Positions 21,366 to 33,867 of a DNA stretch of 64,000 nucleotides are shown here, piece after piece. Under the pieces are notes generated by a model. That model was not told the origin of the DNA. It saw nothing but the letters and a program-made list of their open reading frames with translations, and did no database searches. Each line of letters starts with the position of its first letter. Position 1 is the first letter of the stretch. The stretch is taken from assembly GCA_963693315.1 (NCBI GenBank), contig OY856186.1:284476492-284540491 (forward strand). The letters are read 5' to 3'. The stretch comes from Diogma glabrata (taxonomy: Eukaryota; Arthropoda; Insecta; Diptera; Cylindrotomidae). The position numbers and the translations under genes were made by a program.

Positions 21366-23816
21366 ATGGTGTTCGAATTAGTGCTTATTATATTAATATT
21401 AATCTTTGTCTATTTAAAATGGCACTATAGTTATTGGTCGCGACGCAATGTCGATGGACCAAAACCTATGCCATTATTCGGCAATTTATACGATTTTATA
21501 GCATTTAATAGACACTTCGGCTCAATTTTTTCTGAAATTTATAAGTAAAAAAATCAACAAATAGTAGTTAGTAATAAATAAATAAATTTAATTATGTTTA
21601 TGTTTTGTTTATTTAAGAAAATATTCGAACGCAAAATATGTTGGATTTTATAAACTTCACAAGCCTGCGATACTTATTCGTGATATAGATTTAGTGCAAA
21701 AAGTTTTAGTAAATGATTTTACTTCATTTATTGATAATGATTTTCATATAAATGAATCCCTGGATCGTTTTCAATCGGTTAGTCCGTTTGTAACAAATGG
21801 ATTAAATGGCAATAAATGGAGGGTAACTAGAAAAAATGTTGTGCCCGTATTTGCTGCATCGAAAATTAAAGCAATTTTACCAAACTTAATTGATGTTGGT
21901 GATAGACTAGTGAAGTATATTGAAAGTGGGCATAAACATAATCCAGATGGATTTGAAGCAAAATTGGTAAGTTTTCAATTTTAATTTTGTTATTTTGTGT
22001 TATGTAAATGTCGATTATCACTAATTTTTTTTCGTGAATTTTGATGAACTGTAATGTCAGATAGTCAATTATATTTTAATGGTAATGTTAATCATTTATT
22101 GCATCATCCGTAGACAGTTTAGTTTAGTTAGTTTTGATAATAATGTTTAAGGACCTGTATTCGTACGACATCAAAAACAAATTGCATTAGCTAAAAACTG
22201 AAACCTGTTTTTTGCGCTTTTTTATTGTGCGATTTTGTATTTGTACGATTTTTTAGTACCTTGTATGAAAATTTCAATCAAATTTTTTTTTCTTTTATGT
22301 GGTCCCGATGCCAAAAAACAAGTTTCAGTGTATTTTGATTTGCAAATATTTTTGTCTGTGGCTTATTTCTACGAAATTTTAATTTTTAGAATTAATTTCT
22401 ACGTGAAATGATCAAAAATTTACTGACTAACATTTTAATTGCTTTATTAATTTTCAGTTATGCACTCAATATGCAATAGAAAATCTTGCTACTGCTGGTT
22501 TTGGAAATGAAGGTGATACATTTAAAAATCCTAACTCTGAATTTTATCAAAAAACATCAAATATTTTTGAGCCAACCGGAATGCATTTTGTTCGTATATT
22601 AACAGTATTATTTTTGCCTATACTGGGAAAACTGTTTCGTATTTCGTAAGCGTATTCTCAAATTGGATATTCACTTTATTTATTTCAGAAAGGAAGAAAT
22701 ATTTTGTTTATTTGTAGATTTGTGCCACCAAGTAGTGAAAAATGGATTGTGGATTTTATTAAATCTATTAAAAAATATCGCGAAGAGAACAATATTAACC
22801 GGGATGACTTAATACAATATTTTCTACGACTCCATGATAAGAAATGTAAATAATTAGTTCGGCAAAATTACAAAATTTTATCAATAACTAATAACTATTA
22901 TACGTAATTTTAGTAATCAATGAAAGATTTTTATATGGCTATGGAGTGTTAATTTGTGTGGAAGGATATGAAACATCAGCTTCGGTTATGTCAAACATGT
23001 TATTTGAGGTAAAACTTAGTTTTTCGAAATAGTTTCAATTTATTTTAATGCATAATATCATTTTAGATGTGTGTTAATCCAGATATACAAAAAAAAGTTC
23101 GAGATGAACTTATTCAGGTGCGTGAAAAATATGGAAATGAGTTAACATATGAAGCTTTGAACGAGTTGACTTACATGGATATGGTTTTCAATGGTACGTA
23201 TTATAGGTAATGGTTTAATTTAATTTTTTTGGAATGGTTTATAAGTAAAGGAGCAATTTTTAGAAACTCTACGGAAACATAGTCCAACTTTGACCCTACC
23301 AAAAATTTGTACTAAGCAATATGAATTGCCTCCACAATACGGAACAGGGAAAAGTGTTATAATTGAACCTGGGACTCCAATACTCATTCCATTACAAGCG
23401 ATTCATGAGTAATTTTAAATACTAAATAATAAATGAAATAAAATAATATTTGTTTCCTATTACAAACAGAGACCCTGCCTACTATGCAAACCCTTTTGAA
23501 TTTAATCCCGAACGATTTTCAGAAGAGAATAAAAAATTGCGAAATAAGTATACTTTTTTGGCATTTGGAGAAGGACCAAGAATATGTGTTGGTTAGTTTT
23601 TGTTTGTATAAATATTTAACAAGAATTAAATTTTGTCTTAAAATTTTAGGAATGAGATTTGCTATGGTACAAGTTAAAATTGGTATAGCATCGTTATTAA
23701 TGAATTATGAAGTGTCATTATCGCCACGAACTGTTTTACCACTTAAAATTGCCGCAAAAACATTTTTGCTTGCAACGGAAGGTGGCATTTGGATTAAATT
23801 TAAGAAAATAAAATGA
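21366..23816 (+). CDS. cytochrome P450 gene A (CYP3 clan, CYP28-like), nine exons
   Basis: Endoplasmic-reticulum monooxygenase, probably a detoxification or secondary-metabolite enzyme. Exons: 21,366-21,544; 21,618-21,966; 22,458-22,645; 22,718-22,845; 22,914-23,008; 23,067-23,193; 23,264-23,408; 23,470-23,591; 23,650-23,816. All introns are GT-AG and splicing gives 499 residues without a stop, the normal length. Visible landmarks: N-terminal anchor (about residues 3-20) followed by SYWSRR and a proline-rich GPKPMPLFGN hinge; helix C WRVTR at 127-131; helix I EGYETSA at 298-304; helix K ETLR at 356-359; FNPERF at 415-420; haem loop FGEGPRICVG with axial Cys443. Phrases such as IIEPGTPILIP and GGIWIKF are most like dipteran CYP28. 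The start is the first ATG ahead of the membrane anchor. AATAAA follows the stop. A paralogue lies at 43,077-45,929. Substrate unknown. Confidence 0.9.
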
Positions 23817-24342
<526 letters not shown>

Positions 24343-24486
24343 CTGGTCGTTAAAAACTAAATTTTCCGAGACGCCCCCCAGAAAAATTCTTTGTGGTCAA
24401 AAAACCATAACGGCTTTATTTTTTTTTTTTAAAGTGAAAAGAACACGTGCCGCAAAATCGTCGAAGTTTATTTTTTGATAAAATTG

Positions 24487-25107
24487 TTAATATCTCATTA
24501 AATATGCAGATGTCAAAAAAATTACTTAATCATTTTTGCAGGAAATTTAATTCTCAAGACAAAAAAGGTCCAGGTCATTTTTTTCCTAAAACCTATATTT
24601 CTGATGATATTTTGAAATAAAACGTGAAATTCTTCGAAACTCGTAAAACCAAATGATGAAAATTTCGACGAAAAAGTACTAATTTTGATTTTTTTTGTCA
24701 CGATTATTTTTTTATACATTTCATTCTATAGCATAAGAAGAAAATTAGGAGATTTTCGTCATCTTTATTTTTTATGTTTTTTAAAAATTACGAAAACTTA
24801 CAAGTTCATTTTCAAAATATCATGAGAACTATACGTTTTCGGGAAAAAATGCCTTGCACCCTTTTTGTAGAGAATTAAATTTCCTACAAAAATGGTTATG
24901 TGATTTTTTTTGACATCTGCATATTTTATGACATCTGCATATTTTGACATCTGCATATTTTTTTTTTTTTTCAAAATATCATGAGAACTATACGTTTTCG
25001 GGAAAAAATGCCTTGCACCCTTTTTTTTTTTTTGTAGAGAATTAAATTTCCTACAAAAATGGTTATGTGATTTTTTTTTTTTTTTTTTTTTGACATCTGC
25101 ATATTTT
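24487..25107. repeat. ~130-bp modules, one inverted and two tandem
   Basis: Module with ATATCATGAGAACTATACG, AAAAATGCCTTGCACCC, TTAAATTTCCTACAAAAATG and TGACATCTGCATATTTT at 24,810-24,960 and 24,970-25,107. A diverged inverted copy lies at 24,487-24,625. The spacers contain T runs. Confidence 0.75.
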
Positions 25108-28100
25108 ATGAGATATTTGGGGTGTGTGAAATAGATAAGCTCCTCGTGCTGCACCCTGGATTACGCAAATAGTCTATTTCAACTTGGTAACCAAACATTT
25201 CATTTCGAACTCTTGGCTGTGATACAAAAAAAAACAAAAAAAAAAAAAAATAAATATGAACCAAAATCACAATAACAACGGTACTTTTCAGCACCATAAG
25301 ACAAAAAATATTGGACCTTCAGTCCGTATTTTGCAATTGAACATTGAAGGCATAAGCAAGTCAAAAACTGAACATTTACAAAGATTATTAAAAGATTACG
25401 ACATCGACGTTATAATTCTGCAAGAAACGCATGCAGCAGATGAAGCGCAACTTACCTCTAGAGGAAACATTGTTGGTTACAAATTAATTAGTGCTATTTA
25501 CCATCAATCATATGGATCTGCCACGTATGTTAAGTCAGAAATCCTGAACTGCACGCACGTACTTACACAGACGGACAACGATATACATCTTATTGTTGTT
25601 GATATATCGGACACGAAAATTGTAAACGTATACAAGCCTCCAAATACAGGATGGCCAGCTGCTACTCTACCATTGTTTTATCATCCAGCAATATATGCTG
25701 GTGACTTCAATAGCCATCACACTCAGTGGTCCTACTCAAATAATAATACCAATGGCGTGCAACTGACCGACTGGGCGGATGATAACAACATGTTCCTGGT
25801 ATATGATGCGAAAGACTTGAAAACCTTTAGATCTGCAAGATGGCGACGTGATTACAATCCCGACCTCTGTTTTTCCACAAAAAACGGACAACGTAACCCT
25901 ATTCCAATATCTAGGGCTGTCTTACAAGGTTTTCCACGCTCTCAACATCGTCCAGTAATTCTTGAGGTAGGAATCCAAATTCCACTCGTTAATTCTACTC
26001 CTCAACCTAGATGGAATTTTAACAAAGCTGATTGGGATAAATATAGGATGAAGTTGGATGCAGTGATTCGCTGGATCCAACCCATTCCTAAAAATTACGA
26101 TAGATTTGTTGGAGCCATCATCTCAACTGCAAAGAAATGCATCCCAAGAGGCTTTCGTGAAGAATATATTCCTGGCTGGAGTAAAGAGAGCGATATATTA
26201 TATGAGGAGTACCTTAGTAGTGGTGAGGCAGACGTGGCTGATGACTTAATATACTCACTGGACGCCGCGAGAAAACAAAAGTGGATTAACGCTGTTGAAA
26301 ACATTGATTTTTCCCATTCAAGCAGGGAAGCATGGAGTCTCCTTCGGAAACTGGGTGGCTCAAACTCAATTACTCGTGCTAACAATGAAATAAATCCAGA
26401 AGACATCGCAAATCACATAGTAAATATGTCTCGTGCTTCTATTAATCGCCTTCATAAGAGAACAATTAAACGCAAATTAAGAGAAATGAAGCGCAATTGC
26501 TCGTCTCTATCCAAGTATGCGAACTCTTTTAGTAGCGAAGAACTAGAATCAGCTCTGTCCCAAACAAAAAACGGAAAAGCAGCTGGCTACGATGGCATTT
26601 TTCCAGAATTTCTTAAGAATGCTGGAAAAAATGTAAAACAGTGGCTAACTAAATTTTTCTCGAATGTCCTAGAAACCGGCAACCTACCAAAACATTTTAA
26701 GACTACGAAAGTGATAGCGATACTTAAGCCAGGTAAACCATCCAATGAACCAGGAAGCTATCGCCCGATTGCCCTTTTAAGCACCTGCTATAAATTGCTA
26801 GAGCGGCTCATATACAATCGTATCGCACCGATATTGAATGACCAGATCCCAGTTGAACAAGCTGGTTTTCGTCCCAATCGCAGTTGCACTGACCAACTGC
26901 TCGCTCTAACATCCTATATCGAAGCTGGGTATCAAAAACAACTAAAAACAGGCGCAGTATTCATCGATCTTACTGCAGCATATGACACGGTCTGGCGAAT
27001 TGGGATTATATATAAGCTGTTCAATGCAATACCTTGTAGCACCATCTCGCGTTTAATTAACAACATGCTGAGTAATCGTGTATTCAAAGTTCATCTAAAT
27101 AATTCCTGCAGTAGGTCTAAAATGCTTAACAATGGTTTACCACAGGGTTCCGTCCTGGCGCCATTACTTTTTAATCTGTACATCCATGACATTCCTGACA
27201 CAACATCAAAGAAATTTGGTTACGCTGATGATTGGACCCTGGCCACTCAAAACAAAGACATGGGTGTTTTGGAGGATTTGCTCTCAACTGACCTAGCGAT
27301 AATGAATGACTATTTTCGAACGTGGAGTTTATTTCCCAATCTAAGTAAAACCGAGAGCTCCTGTTTCCACTTAAACAACAAACTGGCAAAACACGAACTA
27401 TCAGTGTTATTTAACGGCACTGTCATTAAATACAATCAACAGCCAAAGTACCTGGGCATTACTCTCGATAGAACTCTTTCTTTTAAACTCCACCTAGAAA
27501 ATACGTCACAAAAACTTAAAACGAGAAACAATATATTGCACAAACTGGCAGGCTCTACATGGGGTGCTACTCCAGCTACCCTCCGAACAACTGCTCTAAG
27601 TCTGGTTTACTCAGTGGCTGAGTATGGCGCACCAGTCTGGTTGAATAGCACACATACTCAAAAAGTTGACTGCCAGCTGCATGCTACGATGCGTACTATA
27701 AGTGGTACTATCAGATCCACCCCTTTACCTTGGCTCCCTGTGTTAAGCAATATCGCTCCACCTGCACTCAGACGCTCGCATGCTCTCATGCGTGAACATA
27801 AAAAGGTAACCAACAACACCACGTTACCCTTGCACGAATATTACGGTGACCACACTCGTTGTCGATTGAAGTCAAGAAAGCCTCCACATAAAACTGCCAG
27901 CAACCTGCTGGCAACTGATTTTAATATCTTGGATGCCTGGGACACCTCCTGGCAACATTACAACACAACTGGCCTTTCTATTACTAACCCGACTTCTACC
28001 CAACCTGGTTTCGATTTGCCACGTCATACCTGGACTACATTAAACCGAATAAGAACGAATCATGGACGTTGTGCTGATTCTTTCTACAAGTGGGGCATTT

Positions 28101-28460
28101 CAGAGTCCCCTGAGTGTGACTGCGGCGCTCCACAACAAACTATAAAACACATTGCAACTGTGTGTCCAATTCGACGTTACAATGGCAACATCTCAGACAT
28201 CCATTTGGCAACTCCCGATGTAGTAGCATGGATAGACTCGCTCGATGTAAACATCTAATGTTCAAATGTACTGCCCAATGTTCAAATATTTTACTTTTTA
28301 ATTTACTTAAAAGACACGCAATCAAATCGATTGTAAGTTCATTTAATGTGTATCCATGTATTGTTTTAGGTAGATTTCACAGAAGAGTCTACCTATTTTT
28401 AAGTTTAATTTTTTTAATGTGTCACAAAAAAAACCATACGCTAAATAAATGAGATATTTG
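25108..28460 (+). mobile_element. complete 3.3-kb non-LTR retrotransposon with 12-bp target duplications
   Basis: The sequence ATGAGATATTTG occurs at 25,108-25,119 and again at 28,449-28,460. Between them lies an element (25,120-28,448) beginning GGGTGTGTGAAATAG and ending CGCTAAATAA, with one long ORF. The perfect duplication in the non-coding host repeat fixes both ends and implies a recent target-primed insertion. The 3' UTR (28,259-28,448) has a hairpin AGGTAGA...TCTACCT at about 28,368-28,395. There is no second ORF for a Gag-like protein, and the 3' tail is short and A/T-rich, not a long poly(A). Confidence 0.9.
25256..28258 (+). CDS. non-LTR retrotransposon ORF: AP endonuclease + reverse transcriptase, 1,000 aa
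   Basis: The encoded protein nicks target DNA and reverse-transcribes the element RNA. An N-terminal exonuclease/endonuclease/phosphatase domain (about residues 20-245) shows LQLNIEGI, LQETH, VNVYKPP, YAGDFNSHHTQW and SQHRPVIL. The reverse transcriptase domain (about 440-720) shows GKAAGYDGI, SYRPIALLS, AGFRPNRSCTDQ, FIDLTAAYDTVW, NGLPQGSVLAP and the catalytic GYADDW. A C-terminal zinc-knuckle-like CDCGAPQQTIKHIATVCP lies near 960. All catalytic motifs are intact and there are no stops. It is a Jockey/I-group relative by motif style; the exact clade needs a tree. The start is the first ATG after an A-rich stretch. Codon use and GC content are clearly richer than the surroundings. It is likely active or very recently active. 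Confidence 0.92.
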   Translation: MNQNHNNNGTFQHHKTKNIGPSVRILQLNIEGISKSKTEHLQRLLKDYDIDVIILQETHAADEAQLTSRGNIVGYKLISAIYHQSYGSATYVKSEILNCTHVLTQTDNDIHLIVVDISDTKIVNVYKPPNTGWPAATLPLFYHPAIYAGDFNSHHTQWSYSNNNTNGVQLTDWADDNNMFLVYDAKDLKTFRSARWRRDYNPDLCFSTKNGQRNPIPISRAVLQGFPRSQHRPVILEVGIQIPLVNSTPQPRWNFNKADWDKYRMKLDAVIRWIQPIPKNYDRFVGAIISTAKKCIPRGFREEYIPGWSKESDILYEEYLSSGEADVADDLIYSLDAARKQKWINAVENIDFSHSSREAWSLLRKLGGSNSITRANNEINPEDIANHIVNMSRASINRLHKRTIKRKLREMKRNCSSLSKYANSFSSEELESALSQTKNGKAAGYDGIFPEFLKNAGKNVKQWLTKFFSNVLETGNLPKHFKTTKVIAILKPGKPSNEPGSYRPIALLSTCYKLLERLIYNRIAPILNDQIPVEQAGFRPNRSCTDQLLALTSYIEAGYQKQLKTGAVFIDLTAAYDTVWRIGIIYKLFNAIPCSTISRLINNMLSNRVFKVHLNNSCSRSKMLNNGLPQGSVLAPLLFNLYIHDIPDTTSKKFGYADDWTLATQNKDMGVLEDLLSTDLAIMNDYFRTWSLFPNLSKTESSCFHLNNKLAKHELSVLFNGTVIKYNQQPKYLGITLDRTLSFKLHLENTSQKLKTRNNILHKLAGSTWGATPATLRTTALSLVYSVAEYGAPVWLNSTHTQKVDCQLHATMRTISGTIRSTPLPWLPVLSNIAPPALRRSHALMREHKKVTNNTTLPLHEYYGDHTRCRLKSRKPPHKTASNLLATDFNILDAWDTSWQHYNTTGLSITNPTSTQPGFDLPRHTWTTLNRIRTNHGRCADSFYKWGISESPECDCGAPQQTIKHIATVCPIRRYNGNISDIHLATPDVVAWIDSLDVNI

Positions 28461-28615
28461 AAAAAATCTACGAATTTTTCAAAAAATCAACTTCAACGAT
28501 TTTGCGGCACGTGTTCTTTTGATTTTAAAAAAAAAAAAATAATGCCGTTGTGGTTTTTTGACCCCAAAGAATTTTTCTAGAGGGCGTCTCGGAAAATTTA
28601 GTTTTTAACGACCAG

Positions 28616-28926
<311 letters not shown>

Positions 28927-29589
28927 CAATTTCACGCAAGTTCAGCAAATTTTTGGGAAATTTTGACTTGACCCCTTTTAATTTTGATTATTTTTTGTTT
29001 ATGGATAGTCTTTCATAAATAAAAAATACAAGTTCTCTTAGAATTTTTTTTTTCGACCAGGGGTCTTCACAGGGTGCCCCTCAAGTTTTTGTTATTTTGT
29101 GATGTGAGTGCATTTTGACGAGCGATTGAATATGTATACATAAGAAAAAAACATAATATATAATATGTAACATAAGAAAAAAACGGTGTAATTGAAAAAA
29201 AGATGGCATAGCCTTTTTTTTTTTTTTTTTTTTTTAAACAAAATTGAAGCTTATTTTATATCTAACCACTTGTGAAGGTTTAGGAGATGCGTTATTTTTT
29301 GTTTTACAGATAAAATTCGTTGTGCATATGGCTGTCGGGAATCAGTTTTTTTTGTTCTGAAGGAAAATTATAAAAATGGCGATTTTTAGATACAGATTTT
29401 TTTTTTATGTTAAATATCAAATATTTTATTATTAAATGAACTTTTTAAAAAGCAATTTCAGTCAAGTTCAGCAAAATTTTGCGACATTTTGACTCGACCC
29501 TTTGTAATTTGGTTTATTTTTAGTTTATAGATAGCCTTTGATAAATGAAAAATACGGCTTCAAGTAGAATTTTTTTTAAATATAATAAT

Positions 29590-30300
29590 ATAAATTACAG
29601 TAAAACTCGCTTTTAGCGTACACCATATATAAAGTACACTTGGTCTATAAAGTACAGCAAATTTTTTTCTTACATCTATAAAAATTTTACGAACAAATTA
29701 TCCTTCTTATAAGGTACTTCGGCTTATAAGGTTATAACGTACACACGTTTAGTCCCGTGAACTATTTTTCTGTGTAATTTGCCCAGTTTATAAAGTACGA
29801 ATAGAAAATAAGAATACAAAATAAACATAAAAATTTAAAAGTCGTAAGTATTCGGTGCTTTACGATATTTATTATTTTTTTACGAAATGTTTCTGCTTCC
29901 TTTCATTAATTTGTTGTGGTTCATTAAAGGGTCCATTGTTGTGGTTTATTAATTCGCAAGTAAGTGTTGAGAAAATATTTGCTAATTTATCAGTTTGAAT
30001 TCTTTAATGCTTTCATGTTTTATAAACATGCTAAAGGTGCGACACCGCCCCAAATCAAATTAAAATGCAAGTGATCACTTTGGCCAATAAATTAAAATGT
30101 TTGGCGGAAGTCGATCAAAAGAAGTCTTTCTCAAGTTAGGGTTTGGATTGTAGAAAAATTTCTTCGATTGTGCGCAATCGCTTAGAAATTGAAGCAGTTT
30201 GTTTGTTCATTGAAACGTAAAAAAATTAAATGTGTTAAATTTCAAAGTAGAGGAAGCCGTTAAAAATGGATCAATATAACGAGCTCTTAAAATGTTCCTC
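29590..30300 (+). pseudogene. pogo/Tigger-like transposon relic
   Basis: It starts with CAGTAAAACTCGCTTTTAGC, like the CAGT(A/G)AAACCTCG end typical of pogo/Tigger elements. Around 30,075-30,215 a broken frame reads TLANKLKCLAEVDQKKSFS, then after a stop ISSIVRNRLEIEAV, which fits the CENP-B/pogo-type helix-turn-helix start. The DDE catalytic domain is gone. It ends somewhere before 30,390. Confidence 0.5.
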
Positions 30301-30396
30301 TTAAAAATATTGCTCTACAGTCTACACTATAAAGTTCAAATTTAGGATTTTGTAAACTCTAGTGTATCGAACCTTAAAGATAGAGCGAAAACACTC

Positions 30397-30455
30397 TTAA
30401 GGCTTGAAGCCACATACAACAGAAACAGAATTTCATACAAATTTTACAGAAACAT
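30397..30455. mobile_element. partial palindromic MITE
   Basis: Partial copy of the 7,561-7,677 MITE, with GGCTTGAAGCCACATACAAC and AATTTCATACAAATTTTACAG. It lacks the second half. Confidence 0.6.
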
Positions 30456-30782
30456 AACCTAATTAACTTATGCCACCATAAAAAAAAATTTAAGGTTGAT
30501 GCTAAATGGCATTTTCATGCTACCAGCCATGGAAAGGGACCTTGTGATGGAATTGGTGGTACACTGAAGCGTCCTGCACACCGTTATAGTATGGCGAGCG
30601 AAGATAATATTATTGCTACACCAAAAAAACTTTTCGAATGAGCTTTAAAATGGGAATCTACCATGAACTTTGGATACGCCGATAAAAATGAATATCAATT
30701 AACAAAAGGAAAATTACAAAATCGATATAAAAATGCGATTACTATAAGTGGAACTCAGAAATTTCATTCTTTTGTACCAGTA

Positions 30783-32067
30783 AGGTCATTCAATAAGTCC
30801 GTAGGATAAGTAAGAAAAAAACAACATTTTGACAAAACTCGATTTTTTTATTCAACATAGTTGCCTTCGAGGGCGATACAACGAGTATAGCGATTTTCCA
30901 ACTTTTCTATACCACTTTTATAGTATGACTTCTCTTTCTCGTCAAAATAGGCCTCAGTTTCAGCGATTACTTCATCATTGGACTTAAATTTCTTTCCAGC
31001 AAGCACTCTCTTGAGATCTGAAAACAGGAAAAAGTCGCTAGGGGCTAAATCTGGAGAATATGGTGGGTGGGTAAGCAATTCAAAGCCCAATTCATTCAAT
31101 TTGCCATCGTTTTCATCGATCTGTGACACGGTGCATTATCTTGGTGAAACAACACTTTTTTCTTTTGCAATTGTGGCCGTTTCTTTGCGATTTCAGCCTT
31201 CAATCGATCCAAAAGTTCACAGTAATAGTCGCTGTTGATGGTGGTTCCTTTTTGGAGATAGTCGATGAATATTATTCCGTTCGTATCCCAAAATACAGAC
31301 GCCATCACCTTACCGGCCGACTGTTGCGTCTTTGCTCGCTTTGGATTCGTTCGTCGACTGCTGTCCACTCAGCTGACTGTCTTTTGGATTCTGGTGTGTA
31401 ATTATGAAGCCATGTCTCATCCATTGTCATATATCTACGATAGAATTCCATTTTATTGCGGTTTAACAGTGCATAGACTCCTCCGAAGCATCGATTCGTT
31501 GTTGTTTTTGGTCGACTGTGAGCTCATGCGGCACCAATTTGCACAGAGCTTTCGCATACCCAAATGTTCATGTAAAATGGTAAAAACACTACCATCTGCT
31601 ACCTTTACAATGTCAGCTATTTCGTGCACCTTCAATTTGCGATCGTTCATAACCAATTTGTGGAGTTTTTTTATGTTTTCTGGAATAACAGCCTCATTTG
31701 GGCGTTCACTGCGCTCTGCATCTTTTGTGCTGGTACGACCACATTTAAATTCAGCAATCCACTTCTCTACCATTTGTCTCGATGGAGCAGAGTTTGGATA
31801 ATGTTTATCAAGCCATTGTTTGGTTTCCACTGTATTTTTTTTCATCAAAAAGCAATGCTTTATTAAAATTCGAAATTCACTTTTTTCCATTTTTTTTTTC
31901 AAAAACAAAAGTTGCTTCACACAAAATGCTATAACTCACGAATCAATAGTCAGATTGCTGTCAAATTTATACACGTATCGTTTGAAGGTTAGTACTAAAT
32001 AAAATCATATGGAAAAAATTCTAGTAACGCCATCTATGTGTCATCCTACGGACTTATTGAATGACCT
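30783..32067 (-). mobile_element. mariner element
   Basis: About 1.28 kb with inverted ends AGGTCATTCAATAAGTCC (left) and GGACTTATTGAATGACCT (right), and TA beside both ends (30,781-30,782; 32,067-32,068 or nearby). It encodes a defective mariner transposase on the minus strand and sits inside another relic gene, which identifies it as the younger insertion. Confidence 0.88.
30848..31890 (-). pseudogene. mariner transposase with frameshifts
   Basis: The transposase would cut and paste the element at TA sites. The minus strand starts MEKSEFRILIKHCFLMKKN, with the HTH-bearing part followed by TMDETW (first catalytic Asp), VLFHQDNAPCH (second) and YSPDLAPSDFFLF (third), i.e. the D,D34D signature of mariner. 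The ending is CIALEGNYVE. Frameshifts occur near 31,540, 31,370 and 31,110, so it cannot make a functional protein, but all three catalytic Asp codons are still present. Expected length is about 345 residues. Confidence 0.88.
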
Positions 32068-33010
32068 AGTAGATACTAAGACAATAAAAGCAAAAATGTT
32101 TTCCAACTCAAAAGAAACTTTTGAATGTAAAATAAGTAAATAATTTTTAATAACTATATTTATTTTCACATATATAATTTGTATGATATTTTAAAAAGTT
32201 TATTCAATAATAAAAATATTTGTAATTTAATGTTGAAAAAACAATCTTTTACTTTATGATTCCATAGTAACATAATACGAATATAATGCTTCTCCAGTCA
32301 AAAGTTCCTAAATAGATTTAGTTATTTATACAGCTTTTTTGTTTGCAGTCGAGACTGTCAAATTATTTTTTATAAGAGTGACAAGTGATTACTAAAAGTG
32401 ATAAATAAACATTTCATTTTTATGCCATCTAATACAAAGAAAATAATTGCAGAAGTGCTTTCCTATTCAAAAGAAACTTCTGTTTGTAAAATAAGTAAAT
32501 CATTTTTAACAATTGTATTTATTTTATTTATTGTACTACATATATAATTTTTATAATATTTTGAAAGTTCATCTAATAATAAAATATTTGATATTTAACA
32601 TAAAAAAAAAATCTTTTAGTTTATAACGCATTTTTATAATTTTCCTTCAGAACAAAAAAAACTGATTCCGACAGTCATATGCACAACGAATTTTATCTTT
32701 AAACAAAAAATAACGCATCTCCTAAACTTTCACAAGTGGTTAGATATAAAATAAGCTTCAATTTTGTTAAAAAAAAAAAAAAAAAAAAGGCTATGCCATC
32801 TTTTTTCAATTACACCGTTTTTTTCTTATGTTACACCGTTAAAAATTATTTCAAAAAATTAACAGTGTACACGACATATCATTTATGAAAATCGATTCAG
32901 TAGTTTTTCTACAATCGCTCGTCAAAATGCACTCACATCACAAAATAACAAAAAATTGAGGGGCACCCTGTGAAGACCCTGGTCGAAAAAAAAAATTCTA
33001 AGAGAACTTG

Positions 33011-33012
<2 letters not shown>

Positions 33013-33083
<71 letters not shown>
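33013..33083. repeat. (TA)n array
   Basis: About 70 bp of TA repeats between the right arm of the second foldback and a non-LTR fragment. Confidence 0.9.
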
Positions 33084-33086
<3 letters not shown>

Positions 33087-33310
33087 TTTAATAAAATGTG
33101 TTGTGAATAGGGTTTAGAATATGTGTCACAACAACACATAAATACCTTTTAAGATCTAGGTCTAGACCTGGGTCCCACAACAACTAGCGTTCTAAGGTGT
33201 ACATTAACGCTTTTTTTAAACATCTGTGGGTTGAAGTCACCTGAGACTAAGTGTTCCGGCAAACTATTCCATTTGTACGCAGTTCGGACAAAGAAGTCTC
33301 TCTGCGATCT
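33084..33310 (-). mobile_element. non-LTR retrotransposon 3' end (copy 3)
   Basis: The minus strand encodes QRDFFVRTAYKWNSLPEHLV, then NPQMFKKSVNVHLRTLVVV and a 3' UTR with ATGTGTTGTTGTGACACATA and a terminal A-rich tail against (TA)n. This is the best-preserved C-terminus of the family in the window. The 5' truncation point is duplicated (see the 33,293 repeat). Confidence 0.75.
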
Positions 33311-33363
33311 GCCAGTATGACGATCTCTCTGCGATCTGCCAGAAGTCTCTCTGCGATCTGCCA
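33293..33363. repeat. triplicated ~20-bp segment
   Basis: TCTCTCTGCGATCTGCCAG occurs three times in a row, separated by TATGACGA and AAG. The first copy is the end of the non-LTR coding segment; the others extend it up to the (TA)n array. Confidence 0.85.
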
Positions 33364-33655
<292 letters not shown>

Positions 33656-33867
33656 GTGTCCCAAGACATAGAGAACAAAAAATTTTTTGCAAAATTTTAT
33701 ACGCATACCCGCTAAATTTTCTCCAATTGACCTTAAAAACTTAAATTAAAAGTTTTACTGCGATTGGATGACGATAACCGTGCCAACTTTAAGTTGAACT
33801 TTAGCATACGAGCTTTTACTGCGATTACTGCGTAATTATTTGAGAAATTATTTTACTCTCATTAAAT
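33656..33867. other. spacer
   Basis: Starts GGGTGTCCCAAGACATAG directly at the (TA)n end, which suggests another element end of the kind that abuts TA arrays. Contains two similar GTTTTACTGCGATT and TTTTACTGCGATTACTGCG pieces. Not identified. Confidence 0.4.

Larger units (their letters stand above)
30456..32140 (+). pseudogene. relic gene interrupted by mariner
   Basis: The + strand before the mariner encodes VDAKWHFHATSHGKGPCDGI, GGTLKRPAHRYSM and SGTQKFHSFVP, with an in-frame stop after PKKLFE. The frame appears to continue after the mariner with TKTIKAKMFSNSKETFECK to a stop near 32,140. The ATSHGKGPCDG(I/V)GG(T)(L/V)KR signature belongs to a widespread, mostly uncharacterised family associated with insect and cnidarian mobile DNA. 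I cannot give it a function. Confidence 0.5.

Noticed and set aside
33293..33363. CRISPR-like array of short repeats
   Set aside because: Only three copies with 3-8 bp between them, formed from retrotransposon coding sequence in a eukaryotic genome.
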